Origin: Loripinus fragilis | Lineage: Eukaryota > Mollusca > Bivalvia > Lucinida > Lucinidae | Direction of reading: 5' to 3' | DNA length: 64,000 nucleotides | Assembly (NCBI GenBank): GCA_964019695.1 | Contig: OZ026514.1 | Coordinates: 99,989,845-100,053,844, forward strand | Shown: positions 11,750 through 21,640 of the stretch, piece after piece | Numbering within the stretch: position 1 is the stretch's first letter | Layout: every line of letters starts with the position of its first letter | Program-made: the position numbers and the translations under genes | The notes under the pieces: model-generated | What the model was told of the DNA's origin: nothing | Seen by the model: only the letters and a program-made list of their open reading frames with translations | The model's database searches: none

Positions 11750-12465
11750 CCGGAGAAAAATACAACAATCTGTAACAGTATACACCCGATACCATTTGTA
11801 AAGCAAATCTGAGACTTGAAAGCTTCTTGATTTCATGTATTCCGACTGATAGCGCAATCCCATCACAGGAAATTAATATTTCTATTTGATATTTCTTTAA
11901 TTCCTTTTACATCACTCAATCATTAAGTACACCGTGATATTCACATTAATTTTAATCTTTTCTAAAAGCAATAATCATATCGCTGTCTCTACTCCCTCCC
12001 CCGGGATTTGTGTACAAGATAGCTATTACTTCTGATACAAATTACAGGTAAAATAATGTCTTGTTGAGTCTTCTATAGGCATCTGGCTGAAATCTACACA
12101 AAAATAAGGCAATAAGTTAGGCATTCCCAGCCGGATTATGGAGGTGGTGGTGGTGGGGGACCTGATCCCTTATTGTCCTGGTTCCTCCGTTCACAAAGAT
12201 AAAATGTTTTATTTATTTATTTATTTATTTTCACTGTTCGGCGGCAGCGACTTCACACAATCTAACAAATCAAAGTATAGCGATCCCTGGATTGACGTTC
12301 ATGCCAACGGTTGAACGATGTCGGAAATAGCATTATAATAATGCTGCATTATACAATAAAACATGCATACAGTAAAAAGTAAGAAATACAAGTATATAAA
12401 CCTTTTCCTCGTCGCTCATTTAGCGCCCTATGAAATCCTTCTGTTCCTGGGTGAAACATTATTTG
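11750..12465. other. No gene; (ATTT)n at 12209-12230
   Basis: AT-rich, with a short GGT-rich patch near 12142-12160 and a TTTA repeat at 12209-12230. No exon could be supported. Confidence 0.5.
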
Positions 12466-12469
12466 AAAT

Positions 12470-12563
12470 AATAATTTATAAATATTAAGTTAAATTATAA
12501 AGTATAAGTTACAAAAAATAAGTTATAGAGCATAAGTAATAAATTTCCCTCCAGGGCTTCCGT
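12470..12563. mobile_element. Solo terminus of the foldback family
   Basis: TCCCTCCAGGGCTTCCGT at 12546-12563 matches the right terminus of the foldback at 43437-46733. It is preceded by degenerate ATAAGT words (TATAAGTT, AATAAGTT, CATAAGTAAT) like that element's 7-bp subterminal repeat. No matching left terminus is evident. CTGTTCCT occurs just beyond the end (12565-12572) and also at 12441-12448, which could be a target duplication or chance. Confidence 0.6.
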
Positions 12564-12736
12564 ACTGTTCCTCATTATAGTTTTTGCTCTCCTGCTCTTT
12601 ATTATTGGAAACTAAACAATATAGATACATTTTTGATTACCAGATTACTTAAACAAAGCTATCGGTATCAGAAACCTTGTAAAACATCATTGGGTGGCTT
12701 GATTTGTTCTTAGATGGGCCAATGCATGACAAGATC

Positions 12737-12913
12737 AGCCAGGGCCCAAAATTACAAAACCTCCATAAAGTTAAGAACGGGCGATAATGAATTCGTCAGG
12801 ATCCGTGCAGTTCATATGGTCAAATATATCATTGTGATCTACAGAATACATAAAACAATTTTGATTTTAATATGATTGAAACATTATTTTTCGTATCCTA
12901 ACAAAACCAATAC
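12737..12913. repeat. Dispersed repeat R5, copy 1
   Basis: GTGCAGTTCATATGGTCAAA, TGATCTACAGAATA, AACAATTTTGATTTTAA and CGTATCCTAA line up in order with 24300-24435. The upstream part (GGGCCCAAAATTACAAA) lines up with 24085-24130. Same orientation as copy 2. Unclassified. Confidence 0.7.
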
Positions 12914-13161
12914 TTAACCCTTAAAGCGCCAAGAAAAAAACGCATCTGAAAATGTCGTCTGATGAAGTCGTCTGCTGCAAATAATTGACTAAAATTACTG
13001 ACGAATTAAGTATGGAAGCAAACAGCGTGGACCCAGAACAGACTGCTCCTATAGGAGCAGTCTGATCTGGGTCCACACTGTTTGCCATAGAGGCTTCTTA
13101 AACATTTCAACAGACGGGAAAAGCAGACGACTTTTGTTGCGATTGGCGCATTAAGGGTTAA
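12914..13161 (+). mobile_element. piggyBac-like MITE, copy 1 (TTAA-flanked)
   Basis: The element begins TTAA-CCCTTAAAGCGCCAAG and ends TTGGCGCATTAAGGG-TTAA. A TTAA target and CCCTT-type ends are hallmarks of the piggyBac superfamily, so a non-autonomous piggyBac derivative is likely. The centre is a hairpin: GGACCCAGAACAGACTGCTC against GAGCAGTCTGATCTGGGTCC. Further copies lie at 30859-31083 and, inverted, at about 49010-49249. The 66-residue minus frame over it is non-coding. Confidence 0.82.
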
Positions 13162-14135
13162 ATAAGTTTGGAGGCATTGTATTTTTTTGGCCCTGGACAT
13201 CAGCACAGTCTGGCTGATCCCTCGGCTGAGAACTCATTGGGAAGAGAATGCTAGTGGTTTCTTTATGTGGACAGCTAAGACTCTTTTCATCCTAGGCGGA
13301 TGCATAGGCTGATCTGAGCCTTGACTGGTCGCACAAATAAATTTGTTGGCTTTACAATACACTTGTTCCTTTTATATGTGTAAATTTTACCCGTAGACAG
13401 AACTAATCAAAGATCGGTTAGTGTAGATCTCCCCATCTCTCCTAATGCTTCAAGAGTTTCTATTACGTTTATGTTTTTCATCATTTGATGGTAGAGCTTA
13501 AATAAGTTTTTTTTTAATAAAATGTCTTTATTTTTCGCCAGAAAATTACATTCTGGAATACTAGAGAAATGCCTGTCAACGAGGACCGACGCTTCGATAC
13601 GGATACCGTCCATATGTATCCGTTTTGTTGAGAAATTCGACAGACATTTTGGAGCGATTCTGTAGTTAACTGGTGCCCTGCAAGAGAAGGTGTTCGAATC
13701 GTAATGCCAATCTGGAGAATAATAGAGAAGATATCTTTTGCTTGATAAAGGAAACCACAAGGGACGACAACTTATCATTTATTCATTAAACGATAAAAGC
13801 GATACAGATCTCTCCACGATTTAATACTCAGGTGCGTACAGACCTTCAGTCATTTGTTTTCCGTTTATGTTATTCATGACGACCATTGAAGATGTTAAAC
13901 CGCTTTGCATGCTTAGTTATTTTGCATGGCAGTTTGTCGTTAACTTTTCAAAACAACAATAACAACAACAGAGCAAAAAAAAAAATGAAATAAAAAAGAA
14001 ACAAATAAATAAAAAAACAGTAACAAAACGACATAGTCTTAGGATATCAATGTGGAAGTGTATATACTGACCACATGGTTAATCGGGATCTTCAACGTTC
14101 CCAAAAGAGGATATCTGGGTATAGCAAGAGATCTG
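13162..14135. other. No supported gene; unrecognised 123-residue frame
   Basis: A minus-strand frame of 123 residues runs 13407-13778. It contains no domain or signal peptide I recognise and no clear splice consensus at its ends, so I do not call it a gene. At 13198-13345 there are fragments resembling the AGACTGCGC hairpin family (GCATAGGCTGATCTGAGCC), and 13960-14020 is A-rich. Confidence 0.4.
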
Positions 14136-14281
14136 GCCTCGAGGTTATAAAACTGGAGTATAATCTCAAACTCAAAATAAAGCGCAATGATTGGTTGCTT
14201 GCGGACACGTGTCCGCAAGCAGCCAATCAGTACGCTTTATTTTGAGTTTGAGAATGAACTCCAGTTTTATAACCTCGAGGC
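14136..14281. mobile_element. Near-perfect 146-bp hairpin MITE
   Basis: Two arms of about 73 bp: GCCTCGAGGTTATAAAACTG at the left end and its exact complement at the right end, continuing through TCAAACTCAAAATAAAGCG and GATTGG to the centre GCTTGCGGACACGTGTCCGC. Only a few mismatches lie between the arms. The terminal GAGGTTATAAAACT is shared with the elements at 57541-57773 and 59630-59857. Confidence 0.92.
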
Positions 14282-14514
14282 AAGGTATTGGTTTTTGATC
14301 GAGATGTTCTACCGATGTGAAAAGTTAATAAACAAAATATCGAAGGCATTTTCCTCTGTAGCATGCAGAAGAAGCCCTTGTTAAATTCATATTCCTTGTT
14401 CATTCTTCCTACCTCAACCCACCGCTTACTATATGAAATACAATGAAATGCGTCTTAAACAGCAAGTCAAAAATGGGGAAACAGATATATATAAAATATA
14501 CAACTCAATCTTTC

Positions 14515-14736
14515 ATAAGCATCACTATGAAGATTTCCATTGGGCTCAATGAACTGAGCCTACTCCATTGGCACTCGATAACTTTCGACGTTTTTCTTCA
14601 AATTCAAAGAAATTTTCAGTGGTAATTGAAAATGCAGTGGGCTACAACTTTTTCTGCAAATCACTCACTAGACAGTCCCATGGATATCGAGTGCCGAAGG
14701 AGTAGGCCCTATGGAAATCTTTATAGTGATGCTTAT
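14515..14736. mobile_element. Hairpin MITE with ATAAGCATCACTAT ends
   Basis: The left arm begins ATAAGCATCACTATGAAGAT then TTCCATTGGG. The right end is the complement of ATAAGCATCACTATAAAGAT then TTCCATAGGG, followed by the shared CCTACTCC and GGCACTCGAT words. About 222 bp. The 60-residue frame over it is non-coding. Confidence 0.82.
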
Positions 14737-14814
14737 TAAAGTTTGTGTAGTATATACAATATCTAAGGACATGCTCATCTTCAGAAAAATCAAACACGTG
14801 TAATATCTACATTG

Positions 14815-15017
14815 TACAGTAAAACCTGTGTAAAACGGCCACTCAAAAAAGACAAAACAAAGATCTTAATGACAAATGGTTGCTTAATGAAGGTCAAAAG
14901 TATTGCAGAATGCATTCTGCAATACTTTTAACCTGCATTAAGCGATACTTGGTCTTGAAAATCAATTTTCGGTCTTTCTGATAGTGTCCGTTTTACACAG
15001 GTTTAAGTTTTACTGTA
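14815..15017. mobile_element. Pogo/Tc1-like hairpin MITE, copy 2
   Basis: The best copy of the family seen at 754-956. It begins TACAGTAAAACCTGTGTAAA and ends with GTTTTACTGTA. The inner arms AAGTATTGCAGAATGC and GCATTCTGCAATACTT are directly apposed. Both ends carry TA, as expected for Tc1/mariner targets. Confidence 0.85.
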
Positions 15018-15334
15018 CAACATTTATAGAAACCCGCAGCAGGAGTTCTACACAAAATGCCATCCCATAATTATGTACATTTTCTTCGCCTAAACAAACG
15101 GGTCCTTTCAGAGCATATCTAAAGTTGCAAATTTTGGGCGTAGACGAGCTAAGAGCTAAGATATCGTTAAAGATGCTTTTTTCTCAGGTAAATTCTGGCT
15201 CAGTTCAATGGACATTGGACTGGTCCTGAATCTATCGTACGATCCAAGAGAAAGGGCATAGACATACTTGTTTGGTCAGTAATTTAGATATCAAATTGTC
15301 ATCAAAATCGAATCACACGTTCCCTCGTCCTAAT
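15018..15334. other. No gene seen
   Basis: No long frame and no repeat boundary. Confidence 0.5.
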
Positions 15335-15575
15335 ACTTGTTGTTTATTGTTACTCCAATTGTATGAGTTTGTAATTGTTCTATAATTTGTTGTACATTAC
15401 TTTATGCCCATTCTAGTTTTGCAATCATCTTGATGGGGAAGAGAGAGCTTGTTGCTTTGCTTAGTTTGTCTTCATGACGTCTCGTGATTGTTGTGTGGCT
15501 CTTCCTCGCGGTGCCATGGGTTTGTCTGCAGTTTGTGATTGTGGCGTTTCCTGATCGTACCCACTTACTATTTTT
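15335..15575 (+). repeat. Dispersed repeat R1, copy 2
   Basis: Matches 3481-3735 and 53955-54205 in order: TTTTGCAATCATCTTGATG, AGAGAGCTTGTTGC, GTGTGGCTCTTCCTC, GCGGTGCCATGGG, TGTGATTGTGGCGTTTCCTG. Non-coding. Confidence 0.75.
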
Positions 15576-15651
15576 TAAACATATTTGAAATTGGCCTTTG
15601 ACTCTAATGTCTTAAGAATGATCTGGAACTTCCGTTGTAATTCACACAATA

Positions 15652-15720
15652 GGCAAAATGAGGCAATCATTTTGCCTCATACAAGTATGAGCTTTTCAAA
15701 AAAGCTTGCCATCTTTCAGC
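15652..15720. repeat. Small palindrome plus solitary AAAAAAGCTTGCC end
   Basis: AATGAGGCAATCATTTTGCCTCAT forms a short hairpin. Next to it, AAGTATGAGCTTTTCAAAAA then AGCTTGCC matches the termini of the 785-bp element at 28517-29301, so it may be a lone end of that family. Confidence 0.55.
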
Positions 15721-15984
15721 ATAACGAAAGTGGGTTGTTGTCTTCTTACTGAAAGTACGGAAGCGATTTGAAGCTGTCTCAAAGCTGTCTTAAGGGAAAG
15801 TAGTGAATTTATAAAATGGTACACCCATCTCATCGCCATATCTGCGAGCGGAGATGGGGATTAGCTGGGTGTGTGAGTTTAATGTTGTGACACCATTTAA
15901 TAATACATACAGGTAATTTCCACAGAAAAGGCTATCTCATTCTACACCACTTAGCCGGTGTTACCATACAGGTTGCAAACTTAG

Positions 15985-16850
15985 TCAATTATAAATGCCA
16001 TCCTCATGGCAATGAACACCCTTGATAAAAATGAAAGTGGAGCCAGCGTTATGAACCGTAAGACAGATTTTAAGAATTTGACCTTGAACTTTGACCCCAA
16101 GGTCACATACGTCTTTCAAGATATCTAAGGGTGTTATCAAGATACCATATGCAAACTTTGTGCCAAATATAAACACACTCCGTCTAAACATGAAATAGGT
16201 GTTCACTTTACAAGCCAAATTGCATAATTGAGTAAGCTTGGCATTGACTTTTGGTTCCAAGGTCATATTTATAACTATCGTTGTAAGCTATACACGATAG
16301 GCATTCATTGTGTCAAATATTAACACCATCCATCGAAAAAATGAAAGAGGAGTTCATTTTACGAGTCGTAAGACAGAATTTTGACCCGAAGAGTCATATC
16401 CATGTTCTGAGACCTATACTGTGATCTTCATATAATTGGCAATCATTGTGTGGAATATGAACACTGTCGGTCAAAAGATGAAAGAGTAATGTGCGTTACG
16501 AGCTGTAGACCGGTTTAAAGTATATGACATTGACCTTTGACTCCAAGGATATATCAGTAATCTGAAACATTCGTTGTAATCTAAACACCATTAGCAATCA
16601 TTGTGCCAAATATATATGAACACACTCGGTCAAGAAAATGAAAGAGGAGTTCGCGTAAGTCAGATTTCATTATATTTATTATGTAACCTTGACTTTTGAC
16701 TCCAAAGTCATATCGGTCATCTGAATAGCATATTGTAATATACACTCCATAGGCAATCATTTGCCAAATATGATCATCTCAGTCAAAAGATAAAGGAGGA
16801 GTTCGCGTTATGAGCAAAACCGACAGACAGACGGAAGGATGGACGGGCGG
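15985..16850 (+). repeat. R3 tandem array, forward orientation
   Basis: About five to six diverged units of roughly 150 bp. Each has GACCTTGACTTTTGACTCCA, AAGGTCATAT, a TTGTGCCAAATAT stretch, AACACACTCGGTCAA, and ATGAAAGAGGAGTTC. The array ends in an ACCGACAGACAGACGGA-type tract. The inverted array lies at 18070-20960. The 93-residue minus frame inside is repeat-derived. Confidence 0.85.
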
Positions 16851-18069
16851 AACCGATTACACTATCAGACTTTTTTTTCAACAAGTGCGAATATATACAA
16901 CAGTCGAAACCATGTATCTTATTCAGAATGTCGTCCTTATCTCCAGACATTCTCAGCCATGTTGTTTTGCAATTACATGGTGATCTTGTAATTTAGATTC
17001 CTTCCAGCGGCGCCACTCTCAGGATTCAATTTCAACGAAACAGTCAGTGCTCTATCTTACACTATTACTGAATTGTCGTTTTTGACGGACTTGATTAATA
17101 ATAACTCGATATGAAACCTTCCGCTCCATAAGAAAGTAGTCCCCGGTGCGCCCTATAGAAAGGGTATCCGAATTCTGTTCGCGTACTAACACAGCGAATG
17201 AAGGCATTTGTGCATTATCAAAATAAGTTGCAGTATATACTATCCGGATAAACGGAAGTGACGAAACCAATCAGTCTGCGCGTTTGCGCAGACTGATAGG
17301 TACCTTCACTTCCGTCAAACCTCCAGACGATTTATTTTCTCAAAACTCATCTGAAATTATAAACCAATCTTCCTAAGTGATGCGTTTAAGTCGCCATCTT
17401 CAATTATTAATACGCTATTTCTCTCCAGTTATAGAGTATTATACCAAATTACGCCATATTGAAAAGGGCGAAAAAGATGGAAACGGTATAAATCATATTC
17501 CTGTTGCATCCCAAGAGGCCTCAGCGCATTCTTCACTAGATGACACGATCTTCGATATCGGGGATACGGGAGATTTGGGATTTCTCCTAGTGAAGCACAA
17601 ATTAAATCATCCACGGAGAATAAAGGGAAACAATAGATAAATTTCTTGATTGCGATCATACTTTTTATTGTTATATAGCATGTAACGTGTTCTCTTTTTG
17701 CACTTAGATTGTACCCTTTCTATGATATTAGCAGATGAGTTTCAAACATGCATCTAGTATACTTGTTCAGATTTGGTAGTTGTGTCTAAGTTAACAATAC
17801 CCCACCAGCCTCAGTAAAATGATGACAGCGCTATAGGCCTTTAATTGAATAATATCGGACCTTTTTGTAACAGGTCAAGTTGTGTTCAGAAACCTGACCT
17901 GTCTTCGTTTCCCTGTTGGTTTGGTATGAAAAATATTGGCTACATAGATAGTTTAGTTTTATTTACCTTCATTAAATCATTTATACATTGATTACAAGGC
18001 GTTCATTAATTGCACAATGACTGCCTATAGTATGAAGATAACAATGCAAGTTTCAGAAAAAACAACAAC
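16851..18069. other. Spacer between inverted R3 arrays; hairpin at 17253-17314
   Basis: The one clear structure is a hairpin: CGGAAGTG outer arms and TCAGTCTGCGC / GCGCAGACTGA inner arms around GTTT. Opposed short frames (87 residues plus, 17377-17640; 76 residues minus, 17429-17659) overlap each other and have no recognisable domain. Confidence 0.6.
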
Positions 18070-19232
18070 ATTATGACATTTAAGCCAAAGGTCAAAGTTT
18101 ATTTATTTTTTTATCGTCGGACTTGTAACGCGAACTCCTCTAAGATGTTAGATGGCGGGTGTCACTGGTATGTAAATTTCAATGATATGAAATTGGAGTC
18201 AAAGATCAAGGTTAAAGTTCTAGCTTAAGTATACTTTAACTTTATCTAAAGGCTTTCCACTTCAAGGCCATATTCATTTTACAGAGTGTGTCCATATTGC
18301 TTATGGTGTGTAAATGATAACGGAGGTTTTTGATCTTCTATATGACATTGGAGTCAAAGGTCCCCGGTCAAACATACTTAAATCTGTCTTACGGCTCGTA
18401 ACGCAATGCCCACTTTTATGTTGTGATAGAGGGTGTTCATATTTAGCACGATCATTGCTTATGCTCTGTAGATGATAACGAAGGTTTCAGATCACTGCTA
18501 TGACCTTGGAGTCAGTTCGCCAAAGCCAAATAATCCGTTTTAAAATACTTTAACTATATCTAAAAGCTAGCCACTTCAACTCCATATTCATTTTATAGAG
18601 GGCATCCATATTGCCTGTGGTGTGTAAATGATAATGGAGGTTTTTGATCACCTGTATGACATTGGAGTCAAAGGTCACGGTCAAATATACTTAGATCTGT
18701 CTTACGGCTCGTAACGCAATGTCCACTTTCATGTTGTGATTTTAGCACGATCATTGCTTATGGTCTGTAGATGACAACGAAGGTTTCAGATCACTGCTAT
18801 GACCGTGGAGTCAAAGAGCAAGGTGAATTTTACTTAAAATCTGTCTTACGGCATGTAATGCAGACTTCTCTTTCATTTTTTATATGAAAGGAGCTCATCA
18901 TTTTTGTTCATAGGTCTCGTCGGTCAAAATCCTTAAAATCTGTCTAATATATGATTTGTAACGCCAACATTTTAGGTTTACAGGTGGCAACAAAGGTTTT
19001 AATTTACTGCTATGACCTTGGAGTCAATGGTCAAGGTCAAATATACTTAAAATCTACGTATTGTAACACAACCTTCTCCTTCATCTCTATGAAGGAGACT
19101 TTACATATTTAACCAATGGTTGCTCTTGCTGTTTAGATGACAACGGGGGTCACCGATGACAAATGTGACCTAAGATTCCAAGTCCAAGGGCAAAATTTAC
19201 TTTGATTTAATTTTATGGCTGGTGAAACCAAC
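18070..19232 (-). repeat. R3 tandem array, inverted orientation, part 1
   Basis: Seven or so units carry the complement of the 16 kb landmarks: GGAGTCAAAGGTCAAGGTCA, AATATACTTAAAATCTGTC, TTACGGCTCGTAACGCAA, CTTTCATGTTGTGATAGAGG, GTGTAGATGATAACG, AGGTTTCAGATCACTGC. It is interrupted at its right end by the TIR element at 19233. Confidence 0.85.
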
Positions 19233-19853
19233 TACACTGCTCAAAATATTTAAAGGAACACTGCGTATTTTGCCATTGATCACAATACAAAAGCACTCAT
19301 AGTCTGACTCATAACGAGAGTTGGATTAATAAGGCAAAAACATGTTTCTCCTGTGATTAGTTTGGTTATCCATTAAGGATGATGCTTATTAATAAAAATT
19401 AAGTAATCCATTTCCAGGAATCTCCATGGAACGTTTTTTGTAAAAATTGAATTTTGTTAAAAATACCCCCTTTTCAAAACAAAATTTTAAGAGGATGTTT
19501 CAATCAAGCACCACAACAACATCACTTCTGTACAGCCATTAGCCTTCCAATGTTGCAGAAATCATTGGGTTATGCTTTTAACAAATTCGGAAGATTCTAC
19601 AGAGTTCCAGAAAAAAAATCGTCATTTTAATGAAAGTTAAAAATTACAAAATTTGAGCCATGAACTTAAGCAGCAATTGTTTTATAAAAACTTTGCTGAT
19701 CCAAACCTCTGACTATCCTAGCAAAAATGGCAAAAGAAACTGGGTTTTTGTCTTATAGTCTAGTGAAATATATTGCTCGTCTATTGGACAGGGGTTAACA
19801 TTATCACCTATGGAAAATCATCAGGTGTTCCTTTGAATATTTTTAGCAGTGTA
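19233..19853. mobile_element. TA-flanked TIR element 3 (non-autonomous)
   Basis: The left end is TACACTGCTCAAAATATTTA then AAGGAACAC. The right end, on the other strand, is TACACTGCTAAAAATATTCA then AAGGAACAC. The TIR is about 29 bp with two mismatches, and the element is 621 bp. It interrupts the R3 array, whose sequence resumes at about 19860, so it is younger than the array. It has no coding capacity. Confidence 0.88.
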
Positions 19854-20121
19854 TATTAGCAATGTTTGAGGATAAAGGATGTTCATATTGCGACATAATA
19901 ATTGCCTATGGTGTGTTGATTACAACGAAAGTTTCAGTTCACCGCTATGGCATTGGAGTCAAAGCCCAAGGTCAAATATAGGCTTAAAATCTGGCAGAGA
20001 AAAGAAACTCGAAGCTTTTAACTCCATGACTAAGCATCTAACGGTCAGGTCAGTCAAGCTATCAAATTTCTACCTCTTCCATCCTGTTCGAGTTTTCGAG
20101 GTCTGCAGCATTCAGAGCTTA
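19854..20121 (-). repeat. R3 array, part 2, joining a duplicated flank
   Basis: One R3 unit (GGAGTCAAAGCCCAAGGTCA) is followed from about 20020 by sequence that recurs at 21110-21210 (GGTCAGTCAAGCTATCAAAT, TTTTCGAGGTCTG). The 121-residue plus frame at 19879-20244 runs through R3, this flank and the SINE and is not a gene. Confidence 0.75.
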
Positions 20122-20326
20122 ACCCAGGGAGCGCAGTGGCTCAGTGATAGAGTGCTTGACTCAAGACCGAAGCGCCGTGAGTTCGAGCCTCACCGGCGTC
20201 ACTGCGTTGTGGTCCTTGAGCAAGACACATTTATCCAAGCTTAGTACTGGTTCAACCCAGGAAGACCCGTCCCTATATAACTGAAAGATTGTTGATGGGA
20301 CGTAAAGAATCAAATCAAACAAACAA
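20122..20326 (+). mobile_element. tRNA-derived SINE with target-site duplication
   Basis: The head GGGAGCGCAGTGGCTCAGTG resembles a tRNA 5' half. The pol III A box TGGCTCAGTGAT lies at 20137-20148 and a B box (GAGTTCGAGCC) at about 20179-20189. The body then reads CTTGAGCAAGACACATTTAT and TTAGTACTGGTTCAACCCAG, ending in a CAAATCAAACAAACA tail. AGAGCTTA at 20114-20121 is repeated at 20327-20334 as a target duplication. The homologous stretch at 21190-21215 lacks the insertion. It is not a tRNA gene: the tRNA-like part is too degenerate and is fused to a SINE body. Confidence 0.92.
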
Positions 20327-20334
20327 AGAGCTTA

Positions 20335-20525
20335 GCCACGACCAAGACACTCTCATGCCATCATCATTTTATGCAAGTTTTGTTGGTCGCGAATATCCGT
20401 AGAGTCATTTTGAATGCTCAAAAAATTGGCAACTGACTAATGTACACAGATAAGAAATCGCTATACGGTTTAAATGAAAACAATTCTTCATTTCAAATGC
20501 CCCAGTACATGCATTTTTGGTACTC
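20335..20525. repeat. Duplicated flank, right of the SINE
   Basis: Matches 21215-21365 in order (AATTGGCAACTGACTAATGT, AATCGCTATACGGTTTAAAT, AATTCTTCATTTCAA). With 20020-20121 it is the SINE-carrying copy of a duplicated segment of at least 250 bp. Confidence 0.75.
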
Positions 20526-20529
20526 ACTC

Positions 20530-20960
20530 AATTGCCTTTGTCTTTGAATTACTACCAAAAGGCTTTGGATTACGACTATGGGTCACGGTCAAATATACTT
20601 AAAATCCAAGGCTTGGCTTGTAACGCAACCTCTTGTTTCATTTTTATGACGGAGACAGTTCATACTTAGCACAATGGTTGCTTTTGGTGTGTAGTTGACA
20701 ACGGGGCTCCACGATCACCAATGTGACATTGGAGTCAAAGGTCAAGGTCAAAATTTACTTTAATTCAATATTAAGACTGGTAAGGCAACTATATTTACAA
20801 TGTTTGATGATGAAGGCTGTTCGTATTTTGGCATAATAATTGCCTATGGTGTGTTAATTACAGCGAACGTTTCATTTCACCGCTATGACCTTGGAGTGAA
20901 AGCAAAACGTCAAATATACTTAAAATCTGTCTAAATTTACTAGTCACGTCAACGTTATTA
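20530..20960 (-). repeat. R3 array, part 3
   Basis: Two to three further R3 units with GGAGTCAAAGGTCAAGGTCA and GACAACGGGGCTCCACGATC, in the same orientation as 18070-19232. Confidence 0.8.
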
Positions 20961-21109
20961 AATATAAGTGGTTCAATTTGGGACACTGATCGTCTATGGC
21001 TTGCAGATGCTATTGCTCGTATGACATTGGAGACAAATGCCAAGTTAAAAACACACACATTTGTTTTGGTATCTAAAGTGCTCTCCCATCGACTGACCCA
21101 TTTCTGGTA

Positions 21110-21365
21110 TAATATTTGATGACAAAACATTTAACGGTCAGTCAAGCTATCAAATTTCTACCTCCATTAGTCTGTTTGAGTTTTCGAGGTCTGTCGCATT
21201 CAAGAGCTAAATGCTCAATTTTTCACCAAGCATTTCATGCAAGTTTGATTATCCGTAGAGTGGCTGCGACTTCTCAAGTAATTGGCGACTGACTAATGTA
21301 CACCAATCAGCAATCGCTACATGGTTTAAATTAAAACAACTCTTCATTTCAAGACCCAGCACATG
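21110..21365. repeat. Duplicated segment, SINE-free copy
   Basis: The unoccupied counterpart of 20020-20525: ACGGTCAGTCAAGCTATCAA, then GTCGCATTCAAGAGCTAAAT without the SINE, then GCAAGTTTGATTATCCGTAG. Confidence 0.8.
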
Positions 21366-21640
21366 CCATTGGCGTAGCGCCCATTGCGCAAGTTGCGCAA
21401 GTGCGTACTAAAATTAGTAACATTCAAGGCCCGGGAGGTCACTAAATGTGATAAAAGTGATTATCCATTCTATAAGGAATGCTCATAAAGGAAAGAATTC
21501 GCTCCCTCTGGAAGCAAATTCTTTCCTTTAAGAGAAGTTCCCATTTTGAAAAGGGACGCAATTGAAGAGAATTATTGCATGATCCAGTAGTCTCCTTTTT
21601 GTGTGCATAGCGGCTACGCTGTTGTAGATAACGAATGAAA
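21366..21640. mobile_element. GAATTCGCTCCCTCTGG hairpin repeat, copy 1
   Basis: GGAAAGAATTCGCTCCCTCT, with complementary AGCAAATTCTTTCC, forms a stem at 21489-21525. It is followed by TTTGAAAAGGGACGCAATTG and ATCCAGTAGTCTCCTTTT. A near-identical copy lies at 52540-52690. The 91-residue minus frame at 21442-21717 is repeat-derived. Confidence 0.75.

Noticed and set aside
13407..13778. 123-residue minus ORF as a gene
   Set aside because: No domain, splice signal or conserved neighbour could be identified.
20122..20200. tRNA gene
   Set aside because: A and B boxes are present but the cloverleaf is degenerate and the sequence continues into a SINE body and tail with target duplications.
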